Shown piece after piece: positions 1 to 8,263 of a stretch of 40,863 nucleotides of DNA. Made by a program: the position numbers and the translations under genes. This DNA is from Pseudomonas fontis (GTDB lineage: Bacteria; Pseudomonadota; Gammaproteobacteria; Pseudomonadales; Pseudomonadaceae): assembly GCF_028656955.1 (NCBI RefSeq), contig NZ_JAMDGY010000117.1, positions 1-40,863 of the forward strand. Direction: 5' to 3'. Within the stretch, counting starts at the first letter, position 1; each line of letters begins with the position of its first letter. A model generated the notes under the pieces. That model was not told where the DNA came from. It made no database searches and saw only the letters and a list, made by a program, of their open reading frames with translations.

Positions 1-67
1 GGCCGGCTCCCACAGGATCACTCACACACCGAGCATTGTGGGAGCCGGCCTTGCCGGCGATGAGGCC
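1..67. repeat. REP pair, cut by the window edge
   Basis: Two inverted 14-base arms (1-14 and 37-50, core tgtgggagccggcc) flank a 22-base spacer, and the right arm continues with ttgccggcgatgaggcc. The same unit recurs at 22482-22575, 34912-34987 and 35233-35308, so it belongs to the short REP palindromes typical of P. putida. It lies just past the 3' end of the lipoprotein gene; its left flank is outside the window. Confidence 0.85.
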
Positions 68-80
68 CCAATAGCCACCC

Positions 81-950
81 TCACCCTTTCAGGCACTTCA
101 ACGCACTGAAATCCGCTCGCACCTTGCTCAGTCGCCCCTCCAGATACTGGCGCTGCGTCGGGCTGCTCTGTGCCATCAGGTCCACCAGCAAGCTGCGCGC
201 TTGCTGCTCGGTATGTTGGTAGGCGATCCGATATTCTGGCGTCCACAAGCGCTCGCGATCCTTGAGCAGCACCTCCAGCCTGGGCTCGAATGCCGGGCTC
301 TGGCGCTGTTCCATGGCCTTGCTGAACTGCGCCTGCCAGTGCGCCCGGTTGCTGATCCACTGGCGGTTCTGCTCACCCAGCGCCTGCGACCAGTTCACCA
401 CCCGCAGCCGCTGCTGGGCATTGAGTTCACCCAACCAGGTGCTCAGGCGCTTCTCCATGCGCTGGCTGCGCTCATCAATCTGCTTGGCCAGCGGCGTCTT
501 CACGTATTTGTCCTGACGTTCGCGGATGTCCTTGGCAAAGGCCTGGCGCAGCTCCTGCACCTGATCGTCACTCATCCCGCGCAGCAGCTCTGCCGCCGAA
601 GGGGTAATCTGGTCCGCCACCTTGGCGATCGCAAGCTTGGCTTCCTGCGAGCGCACGAGTAGTTGCTGGTCGCTCACCTCATTGCTGGCCACCATGCTGC
701 GCACTGCATCCAGCCAGGTCAGGTACTCGGGCAGTTGGGTGCGGCAGTGCCAAGCCAGGTGCTGCTTGAGCCGCTGGTCGAGCCAGGCCTTCTGCTGGCG
801 GTTCATGTCCAGGTAGTCGCTGAGCGACCAGGGCACCAACACGTCGAGGTTGCGGTAGGCGACGTCGATGCGGGTGCAACCCAGCATTACCACGCCGGGC
901 AACACCAGCAGCAGGAGAGGGCGCAGGTACTTGTGCAGGCAGGCGTACAT
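81..950 (-). CDS. DUF6279 family lipoprotein
   Basis: A 289-residue protein with a lipoprotein signal: basic N-terminus, Leu-rich stretch at about residues 9-23 and a VMLGC lipobox, so Cys25 would be the lipidated residue. The remainder is charged and helix-prone with many Gln and Arg, matching the Pseudomonas DUF6279 lipoproteins whose function is unknown. The ATG at 950 has AAGGA nine bases upstream. No operon partner is visible; the next gene diverges. Family assignment is from recognisable sequence, localisation is inferred from the lipobox, and no enzymatic motif is seen. Confidence 0.85.
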   Translation of the reverse strand: MYACLHKYLRPLLLLVLPGVVMLGCTRIDVAYRNLDVLVPWSLSDYLDMNRQQKAWLDQRLKQHLAWHCRTQLPEYLTWLDAVRSMVASNEVSDQQLLVRSQEAKLAIAKVADQITPSAAELLRGMSDDQVQELRQAFAKDIRERQDKYVKTPLAKQIDERSQRMEKRLSTWLGELNAQQRLRVVNWSQALGEQNRQWISNRAHWQAQFSKAMEQRQSPAFEPRLEVLLKDRERLWTPEYRIAYQHTEQQARSLLVDLMAQSSPTQRQYLEGRLSKVRADFSALKCLKG

Positions 951-1106
951 GAGCTAATCCTTGCAGGGGCATGCTTGTCTTTATAGAACAGGGTAGGCCA
1001 GCTCGGTTCAACCCGATCAGGTTCTCCGTCAGACACACGGCAAGCGATCAGGCGGCAATCGCGGTTCAGGTGTAGAATGCCGCCCTCGCAACGAGGATTT
1101 CCGGAA

Positions 1107-1943
1107 ATGGCTTTAGTTGGGCGTTACAACACTTTGCAAGTGGTCAAGCACACGGACTTCGGTCTGTACCTGGACGGTGGGGCGGACGGCGAGATCCTGC
1201 TGCCCAATCGCTACATCCCCAAGGACACGCCCACCGAGGTGGAAGACTGGCTGAACGTCTTCATCTACTTCGACAGCGAAGACAAGCTGATTGCCACTAC
1301 CGAAAAGACCAAGTTGCAGGTCGGCGAGTTCGCCAGCCTCAAGGTCAAGGAAATCAACAGCATCGGCCTGTTCCTCGACTGGGGCCTGCCCAAAGACCTG
1401 CTAATGCCGTACTCGGAAGAGAAGCGCCAGATGAAGGCCGGCGAGTACTGCGTGGTGCACGCCTACCTCGACAAGCGCACCCGCCGCATCACCGCGACCG
1501 CGCGCCTGGACCGTTACCTGGACAAACTCCCGGCCAACTACACGGTCGGCCAGGAAGTGGACCTGCTGGTCGCCGAAGAAACCCCGATGGGCTTCAAGGC
1601 GATCATCAACAACAAGCACTGGGGCTTGATCCACAAGAACGAAGTGTTCAAGTTCCTGCGTTCGGGCAAGCAGGAGAAGGGCTACATCAAGGAGCTGCGC
1701 AGCGACGGCAAGATTGCCCTGAGCCTGCAGCCGATTGGCCAGGCCCTGGCCAGCACCCTGCACGACAAGATCATCGACAAGCTCAAGGCCGCCAATGGCA
1801 CCTTGCCGGTCAATGACAAGAGCGATCCGCAGGTGATCAGCGACCTGTTCGGAGTGAGCAAGGGCAACTTCAAGAAAGCGATCGGCGCCCTGTACAAGGA
1901 CGGCCGCATCGTCATTCACCCAGACCGCATCGACCTGGTCTGA
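1107..1943 (+). CDS. CvfB-like S1 RNA-binding protein
   Basis: A 278-residue protein with tandem S1/OB-type modules followed by a C-terminal winged helix (about residues 215-278, containing SDLFGVSKGNFKKAI). This is the layout of the CvfB/YitL family, RNA-binding proteins linked to virulence-factor expression in staphylococci. The reading frame is open from 1077, but the ATG at 1107 is preferred: the family starts with MALVGRYNTL-like sequence and GAGG at 1093-1096 lies ten bases upstream. Its stop abuts the stop of the convergent gene with no bases between them (TGATCA, 1941-1946). The RNA targets are unknown. Confidence 0.88.
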   Translation: MALVGRYNTLQVVKHTDFGLYLDGGADGEILLPNRYIPKDTPTEVEDWLNVFIYFDSEDKLIATTEKTKLQVGEFASLKVKEINSIGLFLDWGLPKDLLMPYSEEKRQMKAGEYCVVHAYLDKRTRRITATARLDRYLDKLPANYTVGQEVDLLVAEETPMGFKAIINNKHWGLIHKNEVFKFLRSGKQEKGYIKELRSDGKIALSLQPIGQALASTLHDKIIDKLKAANGTLPVNDKSDPQVISDLFGVSKGNFKKAIGALYKDGRIVIHPDRIDLV

Positions 1944-2327
1944 TCAGCCCTGCACGAAGGCGGCGAAACTCAGGTTGTCGCCGCCTGGTCGCAGGTCCTG
2001 CAGCATCGAGTCACGATCGGCGCTCAGCGCAAGGCTGATGGTCGAGCGACGCTTGCCCTCGTGGCGCACTTCCATCTTCTCCAGGTGGGCCTTGAGGAAG
2101 TTGACCGGCACCTTCAGGTGTTGCAACTGGTCGGTTTCCGGGGTGTGCAGCAGCAGGTTGACCCAGTCGGCCGCCCCTTTGCGCAGTACCAACTTCACCG
2201 GCACATCAAACCACCACAGGCTGCGCTTGCTGTCGAGCACGGCGAACAGGGTGTTGTCGCTGTTCAGGACCGGGTTGGCCAGCTCCTGGTTACGGCGGGC
2301 AATGGCGGTGGGTTTGTCGAGTTTCAT
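1944..2327 (-). CDS. Conserved hypothetical protein, 127 aa
   Basis: I do not recognise a named domain. It is a soluble, mixed-charge protein without signal peptide or membrane segment and has a central Trp pair (SLWWFDVPVKLVL). The frame is open back to 2417, but the ATG at 2327 with AGGAA eight bases upstream is the clear start (MKLDKPTAIARRNQEL). It converges on the CvfB-like gene and shares a TGATCA junction with it. Its function cannot be inferred from neighbours. Confidence 0.75.
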   Translation of the reverse strand: MKLDKPTAIARRNQELANPVLNSDNTLFAVLDSKRSLWWFDVPVKLVLRKGAADWVNLLLHTPETDQLQHLKVPVNFLKAHLEKMEVRHEGKRRSTISLALSADRDSMLQDLRPGGDNLSFAAFVQG

Positions 2328-2451
2328 GCAGGTTCCTACGGGTGACGCTTGAAAGGTCGGACATTGTGCTGGGAATGCGGGCAAACATAAAGCGGCGCTG
2401 CAGTAGATCTTTTCCACGAGGTTGGTATCAATTTAACCCCACGCTTGCGGC

Positions 2452-2480
2452 CGCATCGCCGGCAATGCCCGCTCCCACAG
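2452..2480. repeat. Single REP element
   Basis: One unpaired REP unit (cgcatcgccggcaatgcccg followed by ctcccacag) lies in the 174-base gap between the hypothetical protein and the beta-helix gene. It has the conserved gctcccaca end and the atcgccggc core seen in the paired copies, but no inverted partner nearby. Confidence 0.75.
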
Positions 2481-2501
2481 GTGTATCACGAGTGCCTGAA
2501 C

Positions 2502-3992
2502 CTACATTGAGCGCGGCATGGCAATGCTGAGTGGGGACGTTGCGCCATCGGCCCGTGTCACCGTTGCGGTAAATGACTTGAGCGCTTCGGCGTTCTCCAA
2601 TACATAGTCAAACTGCCCCGCGCCGCGTTCATCCGTGATCACGTTCACATTCCCCAGGAACTGTTCGGCCTCAGTGGCCGTCGCTTCGGCGTTACCGAAG
2701 ATTTCCACGCGTAACAGGCTATTGGGCTCGCCTTGCACGCTACCGTGCAAGCGAGCGTCCTTTAGCGCGGCCAGCACAGGTGCCGGCTGATCGTGATTGG
2801 GCATCGGCTGGCACCCTTGCGGCGCAGCCTTCGCGCTGCAAATGATCGCCCGGTTGTTGCTCGACTGATCAACCCCGATGCCCCGCGAACCCACATAGGC
2901 CGCATGTTCCAGCGCCGGTACGGCGAACACGATGGCCCCGGTTCGTTGCTCAGGCACGCATGAACCACCGGCTTCACAGCGGCGGATATCCTGGCTGTTG
3001 CCCCAGATCCGGTTGGCGCTCAGGCGGTTGCTGGTGCTGCTCGGCTCCGGGCGCAGGGCCACGCCGATGCGGTTGCCATGGATCAGGTTGCCATCGAGGA
3101 TATTCCCCGCACCGCTGACGCTGACGCCGATCGAGTTGCCGGTAAAGGTGTTGGCGCCCAGGTAATTGCGCTGGCCCCAGTTGATCTGCAAGCCGTCGGA
3201 GTAGTTCTCGAAGCGGTTGCGCACCACGTTGTTGTCGTTGCCCCAGAGGATCTCGATGCCCTGGGACGGCTCCGGGTTGGCCGCAGTGGAGCGGAACAGG
3301 TTGTCGGCCACCAGGTTGAACGCCGCGCCACGGGTCAGCTCCAGGCCGTCGCCGTTGTCGATCAGCTGGTTGCGTAGCACTTTGTTGTTGTTCGTGGTGG
3401 TCGCGGTCGGGTTGCCCTGGCCGTCGTCGCCGGTGAGCATGATTCCGGCGCCGCCCTTGTTGGCGGTAATGCGGTTGTCCTGGATGACGTTGTTGCTGGC
3501 GCGGTTGACCAGGATGCCGATGCAGAAGTTGCGCACATCCAGCCCGGATATTTCCACGCCCTGGGTATCGCGGATGACCAGGCCGGGGCCGGTGGTGGTG
3601 CGCACATTGGTGCCGAACTGGCCGGGCACGGCGCCGGGGCACGCCTGGGTGCCGCTGCCGATGATATAGGCCGAGCCGTCAATGGCAATGAACTGGCCGC
3701 TGTGCTTCCACGCCGTGCCTTCGATGACCACTGGCCCCTTGATGGCCGGCAGTGGCGAGGTGGGCTTGATCACATAGGGCGGGGCCCCGACTGGCTGGAT
3801 GTCGATCCGGTATTTGCCGGGTGTCTGGTTGTTGCGTTCGATGGCCCAGCGCAGGCTGCCCGGCTGGCTGTCGTCGGCGTAGCGGTCGACCAGCAGGGTA
3901 GTCAGTTTCGTGGCTTCAGCGGCCGGTGCGGCCAGCAGGGTGTGTGCGGGTACAGTCAGCAGCAAGGCTGCAAGCAGGGGAGTGATTCGCAT
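2502..3992 (-). CDS. Secreted right-handed beta-helix repeat protein
   Basis: A 496-residue protein with a signal peptide (MRITPLLAALLLTVPAHTLL then AAP-A) and a central region, about residues 140-350, of repeated short Asn-rich rungs such as NNVIQDNRI, NNKVLRNQL and NLVADNLF. That spacing is diagnostic of a right-handed parallel beta-helix of the NosD/pectate-lyase type (PbH1 repeats). No clear catalytic residues are visible, so substrate and activity are unknown; a carbohydrate-binding or carbohydrate-modifying role in the envelope is a guess. Cys pairs in the C-terminal part (ICSAKAAPQGC) could form disulfides. A TTG at 4010 could also start the frame, but the ATG at 3992 gives a normal signal peptide. 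Confidence 0.8.
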   Translation of the reverse strand: MRITPLLAALLLTVPAHTLLAAPAAEATKLTTLLVDRYADDSQPGSLRWAIERNNQTPGKYRIDIQPVGAPPYVIKPTSPLPAIKGPVVIEGTAWKHSGQFIAIDGSAYIIGSGTQACPGAVPGQFGTNVRTTTGPGLVIRDTQGVEISGLDVRNFCIGILVNRASNNVIQDNRITANKGGAGIMLTGDDGQGNPTATTTNNNKVLRNQLIDNGDGLELTRGAAFNLVADNLFRSTAANPEPSQGIEILWGNDNNVVRNRFENYSDGLQINWGQRNYLGANTFTGNSIGVSVSGAGNILDGNLIHGNRIGVALRPEPSSTSNRLSANRIWGNSQDIRRCEAGGSCVPEQRTGAIVFAVPALEHAAYVGSRGIGVDQSSNNRAIICSAKAAPQGCQPMPNHDQPAPVLAALKDARLHGSVQGEPNSLLRVEIFGNAEATATEAEQFLGNVNVITDERGAGQFDYVLENAEALKSFTATVTRADGATSPLSIAMPRSM

Positions 3993-4234
3993 GGACGGAT
4001 GTACCACCAAGTCTGTTGTTGTTATGGCGGCTGTCGAGCAGGCCGCTGGTGACCGAGTCTAAGGAAAGCGCTGGCCTGCGAGCTGGTTGCGCAGACGATT
4101 CGGGGCGATATTCGCCCGCTGTTTGGCCGACCGCCGGTAGGCGCCGGCGAAAATAAATGAAACTCCCGCGCACGGCTCCGAGTCCACCCTCTGTCGATTC
4201 TGACAACGCATGTTCCCCCTTCAGGAGAAATCCC

Positions 4235-4411
4235 ATGAGTGGTACCAAAGATAAAGTCAAAGGTATGGCCAACGAAGCGGTCGGTAATATCAAGCAAGGC
4301 GTTGGCAAGGTCACCGATAACGACAAGCTGCGCGCCGAAGGCAAGGCCCAGGAACTCAAGGGTGAAGCCCAGCAAATCGCGGGCAAGGTAAAGGACGCCG
4401 TGAAGAAGTAG
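4235..4411 (+). CDS. CsbD family stress protein
   Basis: A 58-residue, highly charged protein beginning MSGTKDKVKGMANEAVGNIK. Repeated short amphipathic helices (KGxANEAxGxxKQGVGK, then KAQELKGEAQQ) mark the CsbD family, sigma-B general-stress proteins in Bacillus and abundant small stress proteins in Proteobacteria. AGGAG at 4222-4227 sets the start. A strong terminator follows 26 bases after the stop, so it is probably monocistronic. The biochemical role of the family is not known. Confidence 0.93.
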   Translation: MSGTKDKVKGMANEAVGNIKQGVGKVTDNDKLRAEGKAQELKGEAQQIAGKVKDAVKK

Positions 4412-4437
4412 TCAGCGCGACACGGCGGGTAACCTAG

Positions 4438-4461
4438 CGGCCATCTTCGGGTGGCCGTTTT
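4438..4461 (+). terminator. Rho-independent terminator after csbD-like gene
   Basis: An eight-pair stem (CGGCCATC / GGTGGCCG, including one T-G wobble) closes on a TTCG tetraloop and is followed by TTTT. It lies directly downstream of the CsbD gene. Confidence 0.85.
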
Positions 4462-4581
4462 ACTGTCTGTGGCAACGGATCGTAATCGCGCATCGCTGGT
4501 CTATTGGGCTACCGTGAGGTAAAACGCCTCCCTTGGGTGAAGGGCTTTGCACATGACACTAGAGCGGCGAAAGGAGACGCT

Positions 4582-5568
4582 ATGATTTTTCCCGAGTTGC
4601 GCGGGCTGCCCGTGCACCGCGTACTGGTGCGTACCATCAGCGAGTTTCTCGATGACGAGATGTCCACCTATGCGTCGGCGCTGGCCTACCAGATGCTGTT
4701 TTCGCTGTTCCCCTTCCTGCTGTTCCTGATCGCCTTGATCGGTTTTCTGCACCTCCCCGACTTCTTTTCCTGGCTGCGCCTGCAATCGGAGCTGGTGTTG
4801 CCGCCCCAGGCGCTGGACCAGGTCAACCCGGTGATCGACCAGTTGCAGCAGTCCAAGGGTGGGCTGCTGTCGGTCGGTATCGTCATCGCGCTGTGGACCG
4901 CCTCGGCCGGCGTGCGCCTGATGATGAGTGCGATGAACGCTGCCTACGATGTGGCTGAAGGGCGCCCGTTGTGGAAGCGCATTCCACTGTCGATCATTTA
5001 TACCGTCGGTATCGCCGGCATGTTGCTGGCCGCGGCGGCGTTCATGGTGCTGGGCCCGCAGGTGATGGGCTGGATCGCCTCGCAGGTCGGCATGGAAGAT
5101 TTCATCGTCACGGTGTGGACCGTGTTGCGTTGGCCGGCCATCGTCTTTCTGATGATGGTGGCCGTGGCACTGATCTATTACGTGATGCCCGATGTGAAGC
5201 AGAAGTTTCGCTTTATCACCCCAGGATCGGTGTTGGCGGTGGTGGTGTGGATCATCGCCTCACTGGGCTTTGGCTACTACGTGAAGACCTTTGCCGACTA
5301 CAACGCCATGTACGGCAGCATCGGGGCGATCATCGTGCTGTTGCTGTACTTCTACATTTCCGCGGCAGTGTTGTTGCTGGGCGCGGAGATGAATGCGGTA
5401 ATCGAGCACATGTCGGCCGAGGGCAAGAACCCGGGCGAGAAAGATTTCAACGAGGCGCAACCGGCCCATGATAAAAAGCATGTGTCCGGGCTGGGGCGCG
5501 ATCACACGCTTGATCATCAACCGGACCCGCAATCAGAACCTGTGAGTCGAGCCCCGCATGATTCGTGA
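4582..5568 (+). CDS. YihY/BrkB family inner-membrane protein
   Basis: A 328-residue protein with about six hydrophobic segments and the family signature near the N-terminus (STYASALAYQMLFSLFPFLL, about residues 28-47). The YihY/BrkB (formerly 'RNase BN') family has no firmly established transport function. The C-terminus, after about residue 275, is hydrophilic and His/Asp-rich and probably cytoplasmic. The frame is open from 4504, but the ATG at 4582 has AAGGAG about six bases upstream. Its last 11 bases overlap the start of the deformylase gene in another frame, suggesting translational coupling. Confidence 0.88.
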   Translation: MIFPELRGLPVHRVLVRTISEFLDDEMSTYASALAYQMLFSLFPFLLFLIALIGFLHLPDFFSWLRLQSELVLPPQALDQVNPVIDQLQQSKGGLLSVGIVIALWTASAGVRLMMSAMNAAYDVAEGRPLWKRIPLSIIYTVGIAGMLLAAAAFMVLGPQVMGWIASQVGMEDFIVTVWTVLRWPAIVFLMMVAVALIYYVMPDVKQKFRFITPGSVLAVVVWIIASLGFGYYVKTFADYNAMYGSIGAIIVLLLYFYISAAVLLLGAEMNAVIEHMSAEGKNPGEKDFNEAQPAHDKKHVSGLGRDHTLDHQPDPQSEPVSRAPHDS

Positions 5569-6097
5569 CATTCTCAAGATGGGTGATGAGCGCCTGTTGC
5601 GCATTGCCCCACCAGTATCGGCCAGTCTGTTTGGCAGCGCCGAACTCGAGCAGTTGATCGCCGACATGTTCGAGACCATGCAGCATGTCGGCGGGGTCGG
5701 CCTGGCCGCGCCGCAGATCGGTATCGACCTGCAACTGGTGATCTTCGGTTTCGAGCGCAGCGAACGTTATCCGGATGCCGAGGCGGTGCCGCAGACCATC
5801 CTGCTCAATCCGCTGATCACGCCCTTGAGCAGCGAGGTCGAAGACGGCTGGGAAGGGTGCCTGTCGGTGCCAGGCTTGCGCGGGGTGGTGCCGCGTTACC
5901 AGCGCATTCGCTATGAAGGTGTCGACCCGCAGGGCCAGCCGATCCAGCGAGTCGCCGAAGGCTTCCATGCGCGGGTGGTGCAGCACGAGTGCGATCACCT
6001 GATCGGGCGCTTGTACCCATCGCGTATCCACGATTTCAACAAGTTCGGTTACACCGAGGTGTTGTTCCCCGGGCTCGACCCTTCCTCCGACGACTGA
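5558..6097 (+). CDS. def: Peptide deformylase
   Basis: A 179-residue deformylase that removes the formyl group from the N-terminal Met of new proteins. All three family motifs are present: GVGLAAPQ (46-53), EGCLS (99-103) with metal ligand Cys101, and HECDH (143-147), supplying two His ligands and the catalytic Glu. It follows a membrane protein gene rather than the usual fmt, so it may be a second deformylase; that cannot be tested inside this window. The start overlaps the upstream gene by 11 bases. Its last 49 bases overlap the convergent GNAT gene. Confidence 0.95.
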   Translation: MIRDILKMGDERLLRIAPPVSASLFGSAELEQLIADMFETMQHVGGVGLAAPQIGIDLQLVIFGFERSERYPDAEAVPQTILLNPLITPLSSEVEDGWEGCLSVPGLRGVVPRYQRIRYEGVDPQGQPIQRVAEGFHARVVQHECDHLIGRLYPSRIHDFNKFGYTEVLFPGLDPSSDD

Positions 6098-6501
6098 GCA
6101 CGGGCCAACGCCAGCAAGGGCTTGCTGCGCTGATAGCGCGCCAGGCGCTCGGCCAGCACGGGCGGCAGGGTTTCCGTGCGCTCGAACCCTTGGGCCGCAT
6201 AAAAACCTTCAAGGTCCGGGTGGCAGAACAACCAGATGCAGCCGAGCTTGTCGATGCACGCCTGGGCAATCAGTTGCCGGGCAACCCCTCTGCCACGCCA
6301 GGCCGGGTCGACCAGCAGGCTGGTCAACCAGTGGCCACCAGGCACCGGCGTCAGGCTCAGCGCCGCCACAATCGCCTCTGCACGGGCCACCCACAGCTGC
6401 CCTTGGGCGCTGGCGCGCATGGGGGAGGCGAGGCTTCGGTAGAATTTATTCAACAGCGGGCGTTCAGGCGGGGTCAGCGCGCTGGCGCGGATCTGGCTCA
6501 T
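6049..6501 (-). CDS. GNAT family N-acetyltransferase
   Basis: A 150-residue protein with the GNAT fold signature: strand SLLVDPAWRGRGVARQLI (about residues 61-78) contains the R-x-x-G-x-G/A acetyl-CoA pyrophosphate loop as RGRGVA, and GFYAAQGFERTE lies in the C-terminal motif B region. The substrate is not predictable. The ATG at 6501 gives MSQIRA. The 3' end overlaps the convergent def gene by 49 bases, so the last 15 or so residues are antisense to the deformylase C-terminus. Confidence 0.87.
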   Translation of the reverse strand: MSQIRASALTPPERPLLNKFYRSLASPMRASAQGQLWVARAEAIVAALSLTPVPGGHWLTSLLVDPAWRGRGVARQLIAQACIDKLGCIWLFCHPDLEGFYAAQGFERTETLPPVLAERLARYQRSKPLLALARAQSSEEGSSPGNNTSV

Positions 6502-6695
6502 GGTGAGATTCCGACAGAGGCTCTGGAACGGGCTTTTACAGGCTACTGTCGCGATTGTCGAGCTGCAAGAATCGCCATTATTGTTGCGGATACGGTAACA
6601 GTGAATGTCCGTTATCGGGATTCAACAGGCAATTTGAGCTTGTAAACTGGGCCCATCCCAGACTAACAGCACTCAGCGGGATCGGTACTTCGTGT

Positions 6696-6715
6696 TATAT
6701 CCGTTAGTTGATATA
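6696..6715. promoter_or_regulatory. Inverted repeat upstream of the DUF2790 gene
   Basis: TATATC (6696-6701) and GATATA (6710-6715) form a perfect 6-base inverted repeat with an 8-base spacer, 67 bases before the DUF2790 start. It has the size of a dimeric repressor or LysR-type site, but I cannot name a regulator. I see no gene in the remainder of the 281-base gap (6502-6782). Confidence 0.35.
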
Positions 6716-6782
6716 GCAACTTCTCCGCGCCAACTCGGCAACTGAAGTCACTCTGTTCCGATTGCTTTGCAGGCCTATTATC

Positions 6783-7040
6783 ATGAAAACCTTACTTGCA
6801 CTTGTATTGGCTGGTGTGTCGACGTTCGCCTTGGCGGATGGTGTTAAAGAGGCGGCCAATCCGCCCGTCGTAGAGCAGTATGACTACTCGACCAACCTGG
6901 ATATCGCCAAAGTTATCAGCCTGTCGACCATCCCCAATGTCTGTGAAGTGGTCCCGGCAACCATGACCTACGAAGACCATCAGAGTCAGCGTCACACCAT
7001 TGAATACCGCGCCATGGGCGACGGTTGCAAACAGGGTTGA
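6783..7040 (+). CDS. DUF2790 family secreted small protein
   Basis: An 85-residue protein with a clean signal peptide (MKTLLALVLAGVSTFALA, cleavage before DG) and the DUF2790 core: YDYSTNLDIAKVISLS, a Cys in VCEVVPATMTY, and the H-T-I-EYRAMGDGC end. Two conserved Cys residues probably form a disulfide in the periplasm. DUF2790 proteins are common in Pseudomonas and their role is not established. The start is the ATG at 6783 with GCAGG upstream. A terminator follows 23 bases after the stop, so the gene is probably monocistronic. Confidence 0.88.
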   Translation: MKTLLALVLAGVSTFALADGVKEAANPPVVEQYDYSTNLDIAKVISLSTIPNVCEVVPATMTYEDHQSQRHTIEYRAMGDGCKQG

Positions 7041-7063
7041 GACCTGACCGCTTGAACTTCAAA

Positions 7064-7089
7064 CCCCCGCCATTGCGGGGGTTTTGTTT
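7064..7089 (+). terminator. Rho-independent terminator
   Basis: A perfect 7-base stem (CCCCCGC / GCGGGGG) with a CATT loop is followed by TTTTGTTT. It terminates the DUF2790 gene and may also serve the convergent ada gene. Confidence 0.9.
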
Positions 7090-7117
7090 ATTGGCTGATT
7101 ATTGTTGAATCGCGCTG

Positions 7118-8182
7118 TTATGTGCGCTCGCGCTCAAGCAACTGCTGTTTGCGCTCAACCCCCCAGCGATAACCGGACAGGTTGCCATCGCTGCGCACCA
7201 CGCGGTGGCAGGGGATGGCCACTGCCAGGCTGTTGGCCGCACAGGCCTGGGCCACAGCGCGTACCGCCCTGGGTGCGCCAATGCGCTCGGCAATCTCGGC
7301 GTAGCTGGCGGTGTTGCCCGCCGGGATGCTGCGCAGCGCTTGCCAGACCCGCTCCTGAAACGCCGTGCCGCGCAGATCCAGCGGCAGGTCGAGGCCAATC
7401 GCCGGGGCTTCGATAAAGCCCACGACCTTGGCGATCAACTGTTCGAAATCCGCATCGGCGCCAATGAAGTTGGCCTTGGGGAATTTGTCCTGCAAATCCT
7501 GAAGCAGTGGCTGCGGGTCATCACCCAGGAGGATTGCGCAGATACCCCGCGCGCTCTGTGCCACCAGGATTGCCCCGAGCGAACATTGGCCGATGGCGAA
7601 GCGAATGTCGGTATTGGCACCGCCTGCGCGGTAGGCGCCAGGGGTCATGCCCAGCAAGCCGTCGCTGGCTTCATAGAAACGGCTGTTGGAGTTGTAGCCG
7701 GCCTCGTACAGCGCATCGGTGATGCTCTCGGCCTGCTTCAGCCGGCTGCGCACCTTGCGCGCCCGGTGCGCGGTGGCATAAGCCTTGGGCGTCAGGCCGG
7801 TGGCTGCCTTGAACACCCGGTGGAAGTGGTACGGGCTCATGTTCACGTGGGCGGCGATCTGGTTCAGGCTCGGTTCGGCCTCGGCGCTTTCGATCAGCTT
7901 GCAGGCACGGGTGACCTGGGCGGCATGCTGTTCGGCAACGCGAGACTGATCGCCGCCTTGGCGGCGGCTGGGGCGATAGCCGGCGGCCTCGGCCTGTTCG
8001 GCGGTGGCAAAGAACTCGACGTTTTCCAGGCGTGGCAGGCGTGACGGGCTGGACGGGCGGCAATACACGCCGGTGGTGCGCACGGCGTACACGAACAACG
8101 CATCGGCGGCCGGGTCGCGGGCCTGCACGGCTTGCCAGCGTGGGTCGGTTGCGCTGATCAGGGGTTTGCCTGGGCTGCTCAT
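7118..8182 (-). CDS. ada: Ada: methyltransferase/AraC regulator with degenerate zinc site
   Basis: A 354-residue Ada: N-terminal methylphosphotriester-sensing domain (about 8-80), AraC-type helix-turn-helix (about 90-185) and C-terminal O6-methylguanine-DNA methyltransferase with active-site Cys325 in IPCHRVV. It aligns end to end with E. coli Ada. The N-terminal acceptor Cys is kept (Cys41 in VYCRPSS), but the other three zinc ligands are replaced: Ser45 for E. coli Cys42, Ser72 for Cys69 and Gln75 for Cys72. The methyltransferase should work; the methyl-switched activator may not, or may work without zinc. The ATG at 8182 is chosen over a TTG at 8215. It lies 81 bases downstream of alkA on the same strand, a likely repair operon. 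Confidence 0.93.
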   Translation of the reverse strand: MSSPGKPLISATDPRWQAVQARDPAADALFVYAVRTTGVYCRPSSPSRLPRLENVEFFATAEQAEAAGYRPSRRQGGDQSRVAEQHAAQVTRACKLIESAEAEPSLNQIAAHVNMSPYHFHRVFKAATGLTPKAYATAHRARKVRSRLKQAESITDALYEAGYNSNSRFYEASDGLLGMTPGAYRAGGANTDIRFAIGQCSLGAILVAQSARGICAILLGDDPQPLLQDLQDKFPKANFIGADADFEQLIAKVVGFIEAPAIGLDLPLDLRGTAFQERVWQALRSIPAGNTASYAEIAERIGAPRAVRAVAQACAANSLAVAIPCHRVVRSDGNLSGYRWGVERKQQLLERERT

Positions 8183-8263
8183 GGTATCGCTCTCGTCACA
8201 GGGTGGTGTCGTCAAGGCTACGGGCTGGGTGCGCTACTGAAACTCCGGGTCTTGCGGTCAAAT

